Below, one piece after another: positions 1-11,232 of a stretch of 64,000 bases of DNA (the stretch's first letter is position 1; the number at the start of each line of letters is the position of its first letter). This DNA comes from Heracleum sosnowskyi (taxonomy: Eukaryota; Streptophyta; Magnoliopsida; Apiales; Apiaceae), in the NCBI GenBank assembly GCA_030848705.1, contig CM061241.1, positions 78,935,178-78,999,177 on the forward strand. Reading direction: 5' to 3'. The notes below the pieces were generated by a model, which searched no databases, was not told the origin of the DNA, and saw nothing but the letters and a program-made list of their open reading frames with translations. Made by a program: the position numbers and the translations under genes.

Positions 1-144
1 ATAAGGTGTTATTCCTAGAGTGCAACTCTCTCTATAACTCTCTCTCTCTATATATATATATCAATAAATATTAATTTATATTTTCATTGGGCTCTTAAGG
101 ATTTTAAAAAAAAATATTATCTTATGCTTTTAGTGAATATATTA
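1..144. other. AT-rich intergenic DNA with CT/TA microsatellite
   Basis: Short CT and TA dinucleotide runs lie at about 27-62, followed by AT-rich sequence. I see no gene here. Confidence 0.5.
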
Positions 145-412
145 CTTTATGTCCCGCCCAATTGTTTACATTTGGGTTGGGCACTAAGGTCAAGGAATAT
201 AAGTAAAGTAGGGAAAAAAGTAGAAAAAATGAGTAAAGTGGTGGGACCCGTCAATATTTAAGGTATAAAGTAAGTAAAGTGGAGGAAAATAGTGAGAGTA
301 ATTGATTTTTATATTATAAAACTTTACTATTTTCGGAAAGTTTTGGAATGTAAAGAAATGGATGTGACATCCTAAAAAGAAAAGTGTAAAGAAATGAATG
401 GGACGGAGGAAA
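145..412. mobile_element. Stowaway-like MITE
   Basis: The left end reads CTTTATGTCCCGCCCAATTG. The right end read on the other strand gives TTTCCTCCGTCCCATTCATT. Both are variants of the Stowaway (Tc1/mariner) terminus CTCCCTCCGTCCC. A TA dinucleotide flanks each side (143-144 and 413-414), as expected for this superfamily's target duplication. At 268 bp with no ORF, it is non-autonomous. The interior (repeated 'agtaaagtgg' blocks) resembles the element at 20852-21108, so the two are probably one subfamily. Confidence 0.7.
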
Positions 413-639
413 TATTATTTTAATGAAATTATTATTTTATCGAAACAGATGTCGATGACTCGAAGTTGCATAAAAAAATGTGCCGAGACTTGGATATTGG
501 ACGGTGGCAGAGCTGTTGCAGCACCATAACTCTATCTCCCCACCTAATTCACCTTCTTCGGTGCCAATGTTGAGAATTTCCTCAGAAATCAACCTACACA
601 AATACAGTACCCTACATGTCCGAAATGTGTTTTTTTTCC

Positions 640-904
640 GGGAAAAATATCAAAGTCATCACTCATTTCATTTAAATATATCAAATAAATCACTCATTAT
701 AAAAATGATTCAATTTAGTAACTAATTATAAAATTCGTATCAAGAAGATCACCTGAGAATGACTAGATTGATACAAATTTTTAACTTTTAAATGACTAAG
801 TTGATACAAATTTTCAAATTTGTGACTAAATTGAGTCATTTTTGCAATGAGTGACTCAACTGATGTATTTGGATGAAACGAGTGATAACTTTAATATTTA
901 TCCC
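640..904. mobile_element. MITE with about 80-bp terminal inverted repeats
   Basis: The left arm (640-722) and the reverse complement of the right arm (823-904) match over almost their whole length. The arms begin GGGAAAAATATCAAAGTCAT and GGGATAAATATTAAAGTTAT and end at AATTTAGT. The element is a 265-bp foldback with a loop of about 100 bp and no coding capacity. I could not assign a superfamily, because the flanks are T-rich and no clean target duplication shows. A short ORF that runs into it at 480-725 is an accident of this repeat. Confidence 0.7.
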
Positions 905-1359
905 TTTCTTTTTTGTATTAACCATACTTTAGATTTATGAACACTTTAACTTTTATAATAACTTTACAAAAAGAATACAAAAATTAAAATTGTTGAATAA
1001 GTTTGAAAGTATCTTAAATACATGAAACATTGAAATTTAAAACCATAAAGAATATTGAAATCAAAGTTGTCCCCTTCAAGAGCATTTTGCGCCAAATATT
1101 AAAAATAGTTAATGTTAATGTATCAAATGAATCAAATTGGGAAAAACTTATAAATAAATAAAAAATCCTTCGATATTATAGTAATTTTTGGATCAAAAGT
1201 AAATTTTTGATTGCCAAATACACCGATAATGTAAATGAATCCATGGAAGGAAGTAATTATCTTATGACTCAATCAAATAGTGTAATAAACTAATTAGTAA
1301 ATGGTCATTGATAGGCGGGGGGATATTGTAACGTAAGCGTACCCTCTTATAGTCAGTAA
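905..1359. other. Intergenic, nothing recognised
   Basis: AT-rich sequence with no supported ORF, RNA gene or repeat that I can see. Confidence 0.5.
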
Positions 1360-2052
1360 GAGCAACTCCAATGGGACACTAAATCACTATAATAGTGATA
1401 GGTATAGTGTCAAAGCAACTCCAATGGGATACTAAAATAGTGACCCAAGGTCACCAAATGAGTTTTGGGTCACCAAATTTGGTGACAAAAGTACATTTGG
1501 TGATCCTTGGACACCAAATTTGGTGACTTTCAAAATTCCAACAATACCCCTATGTTTGTTAACAAAACAAATTTCTTCCATCTATGTCCTACTAAAGTTA
1601 ATTGTTTTTATAAATTTTAACTTAAGATTTTATCAATTGAAACTTCTTTTCTTTTTAACTCATATTAATTCTAAAATATTTTTTTGTATCTTTTTATTCT
1701 AATTTTTTAAATTTTATTTTTAAATTTTTTTTACTTTAAACTTTCACAATTTTTTTTTTAAATCATGAATTATAAACAACACACTAGATTTAATTATAAA
1801 AATAAAATCATAAATTCATAAATTCATAATGATAAATAAGAAGTTATTTATAATATAAAAAATGAACAAAGTTAGAAAATTCTATTTTATAGGTGAAAGA
1901 TTCTTTAGAATATTCTATTTTATAGGTGAAAGATTCCTTTTAGTGACAATTATAGTGTCCCTTGGTTGGAGTTCATTTTATGGATGGTGTCTTTTTGACA
2001 CCAAAATAGTGTTATAGTGACACTATTTTGGTGTCCTTGATTGGAGATGGTC
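1360..2052. mobile_element. PIF/Harbinger-like MITE
   Basis: The left end is GAGCAACTCCAATGGGACAC. The right end reads GACCATCTCCAATCAAGGAC on the other strand. Both match the GAGCATCTCCAA-type end common in plant Harbinger MITEs. TAA flanks both sides (1357-1359 and 2053-2055), which fits the 3-bp TAA/TTA target duplication of the superfamily. The subterminal regions are rich in GGTGACCAAA/CACCAAATTTGG inverted motifs. The 693-bp element has no transposase. Superfamily assignment rests on ends and TSD only. Confidence 0.6.
1997..2035. repeat. Perfect 15-bp hairpin in the Harbinger-like MITE
   Basis: GACACCAAAATAGTG is followed by a 9-nt spacer and its exact reverse complement. The same motif with one intact arm recurs at about 2079-2107 just outside the element, so a short segment was duplicated next to it. 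Confidence 0.8.
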
Positions 2053-2361
2053 TAAATAAATATATAAGTAGAATGTGACACCAAAATAGTGTTATAGTGA
2101 CACTATTTTTAGAATGTATTTCTAAATAAATACATACAAGTCTTAAACACCTTCCAGGACCAGCATACAAATTAGGTAAACACCATAAATAAAGTGGCAT
2201 TTTTGCAATTTTTGTACGCGTTCCGGGCCAAATATTCAACAAATCAACTATATTAAGCAATGCCGTTTCTCCTCAACATTATCTCAATCCATTCCCATCT
2301 CACATTTACACCCAAAAAAAAAGAGAGAGAGAACCAGAGTCAAGAATCCCAAAAACAGAAA
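2053..2361 (+). promoter_or_regulatory. Proximal upstream region and leader of DUF538 gene 1
   Basis: This stretch lies between the MITE and the DUF538 start codon. It holds a duplicated piece of the MITE hairpin (2079-2107) and then a purine-rich leader (about 2318-2361, aaaaaaaaagagagagagaa type). I see no certain TATA box. The MITE end is only about 300 bp from the start codon, so it lies within the likely promoter. Confidence 0.35.
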
Positions 2362-2817
2362 ATGAGTCAAGTGACGGAGGAAATCAGGGCCAAGGCTACA
2401 GAAAAATACAGTGGGCATGAAATATGTGAAGAAAAATCAAAGACTTTGCTGGTAGAAATGGGCTTACCAAATGGCCTTTTACCTCTTCAAGACATTGTGG
2501 AATGTGGTATTATAAGAGAAACAGGGTTTGTTTGGCTGATTCAGAAGAAGAAAGTTGAGCACAAGTTTGAGAAGATTGGTAAACTTGTGTCCTACGGGAC
2601 TGAAGTCACTGCTGTTATTGAAAAAGGCAAGATCAAGAAACTCAGTGGTGTGAAGACTAAGGAGCTTTTACTATGGGTTACTTTAAGCGATATTTATATC
2701 GATGATCCGCCTACCGGAAAGATCACCTTCAAGACTCCTACAGGGCTTTACAGGACTTTCCCGACATCCGCTTTCGAAGTCGAAGATGCACCTGCTGCTG
2801 CTGTGAAGGAGGTTTAA
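2362..2817 (+). CDS. DUF538 family protein, SVB-like (copy 1)
   Basis: This single-exon gene encodes 151 aa. I start it at the ATG of MSQVTEEIRAKA (2362) rather than the upstream in-frame ATG at 2260, because the second copy at 32479 begins with the same MSQVTEEI and the upstream 34 residues are low-complexity. Conserved DUF538 blocks are visible: GLPNGLLPL near residue 35, TGFVWL near 57, KLVSYG near 77, the KGKIKKLSGVKTKELLLW stretch, and DDPPTGKITFKTPTGL before the C-terminal RTFPTSAF. There is no signal peptide or membrane segment. The family is plant-specific. The Arabidopsis members SVB and SVB-like affect trichome size and branching, but the biochemical role is not settled. Copy 1 has a short Ala-rich tail and ends KEV, like copy 2. 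Confidence 0.93.
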   Translation: MSQVTEEIRAKATEKYSGHEICEEKSKTLLVEMGLPNGLLPLQDIVECGIIRETGFVWLIQKKKVEHKFEKIGKLVSYGTEVTAVIEKGKIKKLSGVKTKELLLWVTLSDIYIDDPPTGKITFKTPTGLYRTFPTSAFEVEDAPAAAVKEV

Positions 2818-3585
2818 TCATGCATGCCATGCATGAACTGAAAATGAAACAAATATTTGGTCAGGTCAAGATATCTGATACGCATGTCATCAACTTATGA
2901 TCTATTACTATGATGCTAATATATCTATTTAACTATTGTTATTATAATGTTTTTACTATCTCTTTACGAATATTTGAGATTTCAATGGAAATAAAAGTCT
3001 TGATTCATGATCAAATGTATTCGGATTTTTGTGGCAGCAGGGGAGTTTTTCTCCCTGCAACTGCAAAACTTGTTTGTGATGTTATGGGATTATCTTATGT
3101 ATTTTGTAAATGGTTGATGTGTTTATGTGCAAGTAATTAAATCGTTGTTGGTAATTAGTTAGACTCAACAAACAAATTTATAACGTATGAATCAAAATGC
3201 AAAGTTGAATAAATTAGGGGGACAAGGACAAGGTATCAGTTGGCCATAAGAAAACTGCAAACTGAAAACTACATGTATGGTGTGTCTTAACGCAGCGTGT
3301 ACAAAACAAAATGAAACAAATATTAGAAAACAATGTGTTGACAAAAAATTTACCTATTTATCCAAGACTCAGACATAAACATTGTAGGAAAAAGATTGAC
3401 AGTTTACTCTTTTCCTAGTCAGAAATAATTTCGAGTAAGAAGTCTCTGTATTAATGTTGAAATATAATATAAGATCTATTTGGGACCTTTCTCTAACACC
3501 TTACGATTTTAGATGAGTTGGTTACTCAACATGGTATGATGAAGACAAATTAATGCCCAAAAAATGAGTGTCCGTGATCTTTCAG
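2818..3585. other. 3' flank of DUF538 copy 1
   Basis: Presumed 3' UTR followed by AT-rich spacer. An open frame at 2910-3140 shows no family signature and is probably chance. Confidence 0.4.
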
Positions 3586-4140
3586 CCGAGTTTTTTTTTT
3601 TTTTTTTTGCCAACAGAGAAATAGACTTTCATTAAATCAAATCATTTTTGAGTACATGATTTCTGGATAGACTACATTCGCCTTCCAAATGCGGTCAGCT
3701 ACAGAATAACTACAGCTAGCTAAAGTATGAGCTAAGCTATTCGCAGATCGCTTAATAAACTTAAGGATTACACCTTTGTCTTTCATGAGTTTTCTTTGTC
3801 ACATTGGATAAGACTAATTTTTACCGGAACAAGATCGATTCTCGATATATTTCTCCAAAGTCTTAAAATTCTCAAGATAAACGGTAGTGGACTTCTCTAC
3901 CCATGGCTATGGCAGAATCAAGCTCCAGATGTCATATTAGATTCGAGTGAAATGCCGTAAATGACTGCAGATTCCTATAAAATTTTATCTGTTTCTCATG
4001 ATACACTGTGACCTGTGGCCTCCTAGAAGATCTTCGCCTCCTGGGAAGAGATGATACATATAGGAGGCCAGTTAAATCTCGCAAACGCTTCAGCTTCCTG
4101 ATCTCTATTAGTCGACGCTCCAAAGTGATTCTTCTACTGA
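3586..4140 (-). pseudogene. 5'-truncated L1-type LINE tail (ORF2 RNase H end)
   Basis: Read on the minus strand, 3800 down to about 3640 encodes KGVILKFIKRSANSLAHTLA and then a short C-terminus ending at a stop. This is the SAN.LAH.LA motif that closes plant L1 ORF2 proteins with a C-terminal RNase H domain. A run of about 20 T on the plus strand (about 3591-3609) is its poly(A) tail. Further upstream (to about 4140) the frame is broken by stops but still carries pieces such as QEAEAFAR. The copy is a dead-on-arrival 3' fragment. I could not fix its 5' end or target duplication. Confidence 0.7.
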
Positions 4141-5234
4141 TGCCAGGCTTAAGAACGTCGATCTATCTTGTGATTTTAAGAAATTAAGTCCCAAGACTCC
4201 CTAAGGCCTAAACTATACAAGTCAGAAAATTAAATATTCGAAAGGAATAACAAATCATATTTATATCGCATTCTTAGGCAGTTTGCTCTCTTCAAAGTCT
4301 TTTTCTTCCGCTTCTAACTTTACACTCCATTCCTTTTAAAAAAAATGTCTTATACTCAATATATATCCTCTCTTTGAAATAGAAATTAAAAACTAATTTT
4401 CTAGTATTATTTTTATATTTATTAATCTCTCCGTACTTTCTTTTCATTTTTTTTACCTTATCAAAAAAAACATTAATATTTATTTAATGATAAATTAGTA
4501 CATTACTTCCTATACTCATCATAAATACATCAACTTCACGCAAAAATATCTCACTTCTCACTAATTATTATACAGTTTTCAAACATTGCAATCTTGGAAA
4601 ATTGATCACATCTTTAGCTAATTAAGGGTAAACTTTATCGTAACGTACGTATTCTTACATTTATTATTTTTAAGGTTTTACTGTTTTGAAAATGAGAAAA
4701 AGGAACCTAATGATCTCATAAATTTCCTTAGATAATAGACTTTTTTAGTATAAATTTAGAAGGCTAAATTTGTAAATAAATATTATATTATGAAATTACA
4801 ATAGCACCCTCGTGTTTTAATATAAGATTTGAACATAATCTCCGGAAATTAGATGAGGTCAACCTAAGCATCTCGAAATCTAAAACTTTTATTAATAAGC
4901 GAAATTAAATAAATTTGATTCAAACCCTTTTTCAATTCACCCTTTTTTTCATTTCACTCCTAAAGTTTTATATCACTTATAATTTTATACGTTGTTTTTT
5001 CATGATTTCTATTATAATTCTCGCCCCTTTTTTGGTTGAACCCCGAGATCCATATCTCATCTATAATTTTATACTAGGGGCTTCGCACCGAGTTTTATTT
5101 AATTTTAATTTTAATTTTTTTTACTTTTTTGCATTATTGATTTATTTATCTTTTTCTTTTATTTGTTTTAGAATTTTTGTATATTTTTAAAAAAATTAGA
5201 AATTATATTATAATATATTATCATGGTTAATATT
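4141..5234. other. AT-rich intergenic DNA
   Basis: No supported gene. At 5068-5090 there is a weak relative ('actaggggcttcgcaccg') of the ACTAG...GTGC repeat described at 16591. The long open frame at 4915-5190 is Phe/Leu/Ile-rich and arises from T-rich sequence. Confidence 0.4.
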
Positions 5235-6002
5235 TGTAGTAACCCGAATTTTCAGGGTTTATTAATATTATTATTTAAATATTTTATTGCTTTTCTCCAA
5301 GAGGAGGAATGGAATTATGTGTATATTTTATTTAAATTTTTTTTTTGTACATTTAGAGTTTAATTTTGAGTTATAAGTTAAATTGTGTATTGTGTATTGT
5401 AATTTTCTAATTGATTATATATGTAGATTTTTGTGTTTTAAATGGTTTTTGAACAACATTTAAATTTTAGTGTTATTATGATTTTAATTTAGTGAGTTAA
5501 ATTATTTTAAATGTGAAATTAGTTTTAGCCTCGTTTATATGTATGTGGAGTTGATTTAAGTGGTGAAGTTCAATTGTGATAATTGTAATAGTGATTTTAG
5601 TTTATTTTGTTTAATTCCCAATTTGAGGGATTTTGTTGAAGTCCATTATTTTATGGAGTTTATGTTGTTTATTAATGTTGAGTATACATGTGTTAGAAAA
5701 TGGAAAGTTTGAGACATATTTTATATATGTTCTTGATGGAATTTCTGGAAACTAACAAGTGGAGGTTGTTCCTTGTAATGAGGACTTAAACTTTCATGTT
5801 TGGATCTAAGACATTTTCTTAGTGTAATCCATAAATAAATTGAGTTGAAATAGGTTGCTTGAAATGAGTTATGTGGGTTGGTTATATTAAAATAACTTGT
5901 ATACTACATAGCATTGGTAATGAGAGGTTGGTGGGTTTATATAGAAACATGTGCAAGAGTAGTGTACAACTACTAAGGCATGTGGGTGTGCATGGTGTTA
6001 GT

Positions 6003-6126
6003 ATGTGCCTCGCGCACACACACACGCGCGCCGCCGCCGCCGCTCGCCTCGCCCCGCCACGACTCGACTCGACTCGGGTCGAAGGGCGAATGTCTCGGCG
6101 TCTCGCGTACGCGAGGCGACATGGGC
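6003..6126 (+). repeat. GC-rich block in the Copia U3 region
   Basis: A CA run leads into CG-rich sequence with CCG trinucleotides, GACTC pentamer repeats and the palindrome CGCGTACGCG. It contrasts sharply with the AT-rich surroundings. It recurs in LTR 2 at about 12075-12199 with one more ACTCG unit and one C-to-T change. Confidence 0.8.
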
Positions 6127-6209
6127 GAGGAATTTTATTACCTGTTTATTTAATATTATTTATTGATTTAATTTAACAGTATCAGTATTTATTTATAACA
6201 GCTAAACGA

Positions 6210-6495
6210 ACTGGGTCAGGATTTATATTAAATCCTGATGGACCAGTTCTTGGATCAAATCCTGATGGCCTGGTCAGTACTTGGAGTGAAATCATGATGA
6301 CTACTGATCCTGATGGCCTGTGTCAGTATTTGAATCCTGATGATGGTCCAGTCCTGACGAAATCCTGATGTTCGATCAAGTACTGATGCCACTCCTGACG
6401 GACAGCAAGTCCTGATGGCTTGGAGTACTGATGATGATCAAATCCTGATGGACCAGGAAATCCTGACTGAGCTGTTAAATCCTGATGACTACTGT
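6210..6495 (+). repeat. Degenerate AATCCTGATGG repeat cluster in the Copia U3
   Basis: The motif (A)(A)TCCTGATG(G) and close variants (TACTGATG, TCCTGACG) occur roughly 20 times at irregular spacing, just upstream of the likely TATA box. The matching cluster in LTR 2 is about 12300-12565. Its place in U3 suggests a role as repeated promoter or enhancer elements, which is inference. Confidence 0.75.
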
Positions 6496-6580
6496 TATGG
6501 TAATTAAATCAGAATAATTAGTATTAAATGTCATATCTTCAGTTACAATATTTGGTCTGTTTACGTTTTATTTTGTATTT

Positions 6581-6588
6581 TATATATA
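6581..6588 (+). promoter_or_regulatory. Putative TATA box of the Copia LTR
   Basis: TATATATA lies about 490 bp before the LTR end and downstream of the repeat cluster. The same sequence is in LTR 2 at about 12655. The position suits a U3/R promoter. Confidence 0.45.
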
Positions 6589-7116
6589 GATACAAAACAT
6601 AACGTTTGACACAGGTGACATATACGTAACTCTGAAAACCCTAGGCAACTATAATCTTCTCTGTTTTCTCTCAGCACATACAAAATACATAGTTTTTGGG
6701 TGAAGTGAGGTGCTGGTCGCTGTTGATCATTCCTACTACTGTGAGTGGATTGATCTGTGCTGTTTTATCCTGGGAGTGATATTGCTGCAACCCAACACAG
6801 CGTAAGTGGGGCAATAATCTCTTCAAGAACAGTCAAGACTTCTCGAAGGCTTGGCGACTCAGCTGTTTTTTATTTATCTATCAGTATTTGCTAAAGCTCC
6901 TGAGAGATAAGTGTTCTTTCTTGTCTTGTTATTATTTTCAGTCTCTGATTATACTTTTGTTTCGACCTTTGTGTTTGTTTCGTTATTTGGTATTTTTGCC
7001 TGTTCTTGTTGATACAAAATACATATAACTGCCTTATTGTTGCTGTGTAGTTAGTAATTATACCCAACAATCTTGAAGAGATTAATTTTCGGTGTTATAT
7101 ATTGTTAATTAACAAG

Positions 7117-10100
7117 ATGGTTAACGGAACTGTAACTCCTGATGGTGCTAATACTTCTGGTTCTGGTGTTACTGTACCCACCATAGATTGGACCACGTAC
7201 CGTTTCCCACAGCCTATTGATTTGTCAGGAATGCCTGATAAATTCGGTGGGGGTGTTGGTTTTTCTCGTTGGCAGAAAAAGATGAAACTGTGGCTTACGG
7301 TAAAAGGGTTTATGGCCGGTGGTGCAGTATGAGAAACCGGTTATTGATCAGGAAAAGGCTGAAACTCTTAAGGCTTATGCCATGTGGGAGGAAAAAGATG
7401 GGGTGGCTAGGACTGCTATACTGGCAGCTTTGGCGAACACTCTATTTGATGTTTATTCATCTGATTCTTTCACTACTAAGCTCTTATGGGAGAAGCTGGA
7501 CCAGACACACAATACTGACTCGCAAGGGTTGGAAAAGTATTCTGTGGCTAGGTTTCTTGATTTTAAACTGGTGGATACAAAATCCATGACCGAGCAGGCA
7601 CATGAATTTGAGATGTTGGTTCATGCTTTGAAGGAGTCCGGAATGGACCTTCCTGAAAAGTTTCAGGTTATGGCTGTGATTGAAAAGCTCCCTAAGTCTT
7701 GGGAAGAGTTTGCTCTCTCCCTGAAAAGACAGAAAGGAGAGATCACTTGGACAAACCTGATGTTGGACATCTCTGTGCAGGAACAGCACAAGTCCAAACA
7801 GGGACATGTGATGCCTGCTGAACATGGGAGTTCGAAGGTTAATGTAGTGACTGTTGGACAGAAAAGAAAGGCTGTCACTAAGAAGGATAACACTAAACCT
7901 AAAAATGACAAGAACAAGGCTAAGAAACCAAAGACAAACAAACCGTGTTGGTCTTGTGGACAGGTTGGTCATTGGAGCAAGGACTGTCCTACAAAGAAAG
8001 CAAAGAAAACTGTTGTGGGAGCACAAGCTATTACTGTTCTTGTAACCACTGATGGGCCTAAGGTTAACATGGTTGTTGGTGAGGCTGTTGCCTCTGGAAC
8101 CAATGACGGGTATGTTACCTACAACCCTGTACTACTTTCCACTTATCTATCTCATGAATGGTTGATTGATACTGGAGCTAATGTACATATTTGTACTGAT
8201 ATTAGTTTATTTGTATCTTATCAACAGAGTCATGGAGTGACAGTGACGATGGGGAATGCTAGTGCTGCTCAAGTTCTTGGAATAGGAAACGTGGACCTGA
8301 AGTTTGCTTCTGGGCGTGTTCTATCCCTCACTAGAGTGCACCATGTTCCTGATATTCGTAGAAATATTATAAGTGGAAGTTGTTTAGTTAAAAATGGTTT
8401 TGAACTTTCTTTGAAATGTAATAAAGTAGTTATTACACATACTGGTACATTCTTTGGCAAAGGTTATTTGTCTGATGGTTTATTTTTGATAAATGTTGAG
8501 CCTGTTTTGGGCAGTTTTATTAATGATAGTGTTGCACCTTCTGTTAATTGTGTTGAATCATCCGATTTATGGCATGCTAGACTTGGTCATTTAAATTTTG
8601 GTGCTTTAAAGAATATGATGAGCTTAGAGTTGATTCCAAAATATGCTATTGAAAAGAAATCTAAATGTCAAGTATGTGTGACTGCTAAACAAACTAGGAA
8701 ACCTTTTCATAATGTTGTTAGGGATTCAAGTGTTTTAGACTTAGTACACACTGACATATGTGAATTTGGTGGCATGTTGGCTAAGGATAATAAACGATAT
8801 TTCATTACCTTTATAGATGATTGTAGTAGATATTGTTATGTTTATTTACTTAGACATAAGGATGAAGCACTAGAAAAATTCATTATGTTCAAAACTGAAG
8901 CTGAAACACAAACTGGTAAAGTACTTAAACGTTTGAGATCTGATAGAGGTGGTGAGTATACTAGTACCTCGTTCAATGAATTTTGCGCAAGCAATGGTAT
9001 AGTTCATGAGGTGACTCCACCATACACACCTGAGTCTAATGGGGTGGCTGAACGAAAGAACAGAACTTTTAAAGATATGATTAACACCATGCTTATTAAT
9101 TCTGGGTTGCCTAAGTACATGTGGGGAGAAGCTTTGAATACAGCTTGCCATATTCTGAATAGAGTTCCTCTGAAACATATGGACAAGACACCTTATGAAT
9201 TATGGAAAAGTAGAAAGACAAGTTTGAAGTATCTTCGTGTGTGGGGGTGCCTTGCTAAGGTGCTTGTCCCTGAACACAAGAGAAAGAAACTAGGTCCGAA
9301 AACTGTTGACTGCATCTTTCTGGGCTATATTGAAACCACTACGGCTATGAGATTTTTAGTGTTAAAATCTGACATAGACGGTATAGTGGCAAACACTATA
9401 GTTGAGTTTCGTGATGCAACATTCTTTGAGGATGTGTTCCCTATGAAGACTGGCATACCTCATGATATTTCTAATGATGATCCTACTCACACATCGAGTT
9501 CTATTCCTGATCATGTGGAAAAGATGACAAATGTGGGGCAGATCCTGACAGTAGTTCTACTCCTGACGAAGTAGATGAACCTAGAAGGAGTAAGCGTGCA
9601 AAGGTAGTCAAGGACTTTGGAAGTGATTTTGTCACTTACAATGTCGAGGATGAACCTTTGACTTTCCGACAAGCCATGGATTCTTCGGAGTCAAGGCATT
9701 GGAAAGGTGCTGTAAAGAGTGAGATCGACTCTATTGTTTCTAACGGAACATGGGAGTTGGTTGACCTACCTCCTAGGTGTACTACTATAGGATGTAAATG
9801 GATCTTCAAAAGGAAGATGAATCCTGATGGCTCAATAGATAAGTATAAGGCTAGGCTGGTAGCTAAGGGCTTTAGGCAAAAGGAAGGCATTGATTACTTT
9901 GACACATACTCTCCTGTTGCAAGGATGACAACAATCCGAATGCTTATAGCATTGGCTTCTGTACATGGTCTTATCATCCATCAAATGGATGTAAAGACAG
10001 CTTTTCTTCATGGTGATCTTGAAGAAGAGATTTATATGGATCAGCCTGAGGGATTTGTTGCTTCGGGTAACGAGAGGAAAGTATGTAAGTTGATCAAGTC

Positions 10101-11232
10101 TATATATGGCTTAAAACAAGCTCCTAGAGACTGGCATAAAAAGTTTGATGACACTGTTTTAGAATCAGAATTTGTAGTTAATGAAAGTGACAAGTGTGTC
10201 TACTATATGGTTAAAGGAAATGAATGTATTATCGTGTGCCTATATGTGGATGATATATTATTGTTTGGAACCAATATTGAGATTATTATCGAGACAAAAA
10301 GTTTCTTGAAAAGGAACTTTGAAATGAAGGATATGGGTGAGGCTAGTGTGATTCTTGGGGTCAAGTTGACACAGTCAACTGATGGAATAACATTGTCACA
10401 ATCTCATTATATAGAGAAATCTATACTTGAGAAGTATGGTTATTCAAATTGTAGAATCGCTAGTACACCGTACGATCCTAAAGTTGCCCTAGTCAAGAAT
10501 AGTTCGGTAATTCCTGTGTCTCAGTTAAGGTATTCTCAGATTATTGGGAGTTTGCAATATCTTGCTAATGTTACTAGACCAGATATTTCTTATTCTGTGT
10601 CTAAGTTAGCTAGATATACAAGCTGTCCGAACAAGACTCATTGGGAGGCACTAGATAGAGTTCTTAGATATCTTAAGGGAAGTATTTCCCTTGGTTTGCA
10701 TTATCGAAGATTCCCTGGAGTACTCAAGGGATATAGTGATGCAAGTTGGATAGCTAAGAAATCTGGTACCAATGGAGTGACTGGATATTTGTTTACCCTA
10801 GCAGGTGGAGCAATATCCTGGAAGTCTACTAGACAGACTTTGATAACTCGGTCTACTTTTGAGGCTGGGTTGTGTGCACTAGATGCCACGGGGACGGAGG
10901 CTGAATGGTTGCATGGACTTATGTCAGTGTTACCTGTAGTAACCAGACCGCTTCCAGCCATTGCTGTTCATTGTGATAGCCGTACAACTATCGACAAGAT
11001 CAGTAGTGAAAAGTATAATGCTAAAACAAAGAGACACATCCAAGTTAGACTTAAGTCTATAAGGGGTCTTGTGTCTGAAAGGATTATTACTGTAGAGTTC
11101 ATTGGAACTCAGGATAATATAGCTGATCCTTTGACTAAAGGACTTGAGCATGCAGTAGTCCTTAAGTCTAGGTTGGGGATGGGACTGATAGCCCATAATG
11201 ATTCATCAGCAGCGGGAACCCAATACACCTGA
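7117..11232 (+). pseudogene. Copia gag-pol polyprotein, two frameshifts
   Basis: The reading frame starts at the ATG of MVNGTV (7117) and runs to a TGA at 11232. In order: gag; a CCHC knuckle CWSCGQVGHWSKDC (about 7948); the protease motif WLIDTGANVHICTD (about 8160); the integrase zinc-finger region LWHARLGHLN (about 8568) and core with HTDICEF and ERKNRTFKD; reverse transcriptase with MDVKTAFLHGDL (about 9985) and YVDDILLF (about 10245); RNase H with YSDASWIAKKSGT (about 10732). Two frame breaks exist. One is an extra A in an A-run near 7303 (gag unit 2 has the shorter run and stays open). The other is in an A-run near 9520. Between them the frame is open from 7319 to 9574. Without these breaks the polyprotein would be complete, so this copy is nearly intact. 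Confidence 0.92.

Larger units (their letters stand above)
5691..7069 (+). repeat. Copia LTR 1
   Basis: It starts TGTTAGAAAATGG and ends CCAACA, giving the short inverted termini TGTT/AACA. The left border is fixed by comparison with LTR 2. The right border is inferred from the terminus, because both LTRs are followed by the same internal sequence. The length is 1379 bp against 1384 for LTR 2. The difference is one extra ACTCG unit in LTR 2. By eye about 11 substitutions separate them (about 99.2% identity), so the copies are young. The next bases (ATCTTGAAGAG) are not the usual initiator-Met primer site. Confidence 0.85.

Noticed and set aside
480..725. 81-codon plus-strand ORF
   Set aside because: It runs into the arm of the foldback MITE at 640 and has no conserved motif.
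2910..3140. 76-codon ORF downstream of DUF538 copy 1
   Set aside because: No recognised motif. Composition and place fit 3' UTR and spacer.
5871..6176. ORF in the Copia LTR, also at 11940-12227
   Set aside because: It lies in U3 upstream of the TATA box and runs through CA and CCG repeats. There is no coding signal.
7070..7090. Met-tRNA primer binding site after Copia LTR 1
   Set aside because: The bases after the inferred LTR end do not resemble TGGTATCAGAGC, and the border itself is inferred, so no site is annotated.
7484..8026. 180-codon minus-strand ORF, repeated at 13557-14099
   Set aside because: It is the antisense shadow of Copia gag. It appears twice only because gag is duplicated.
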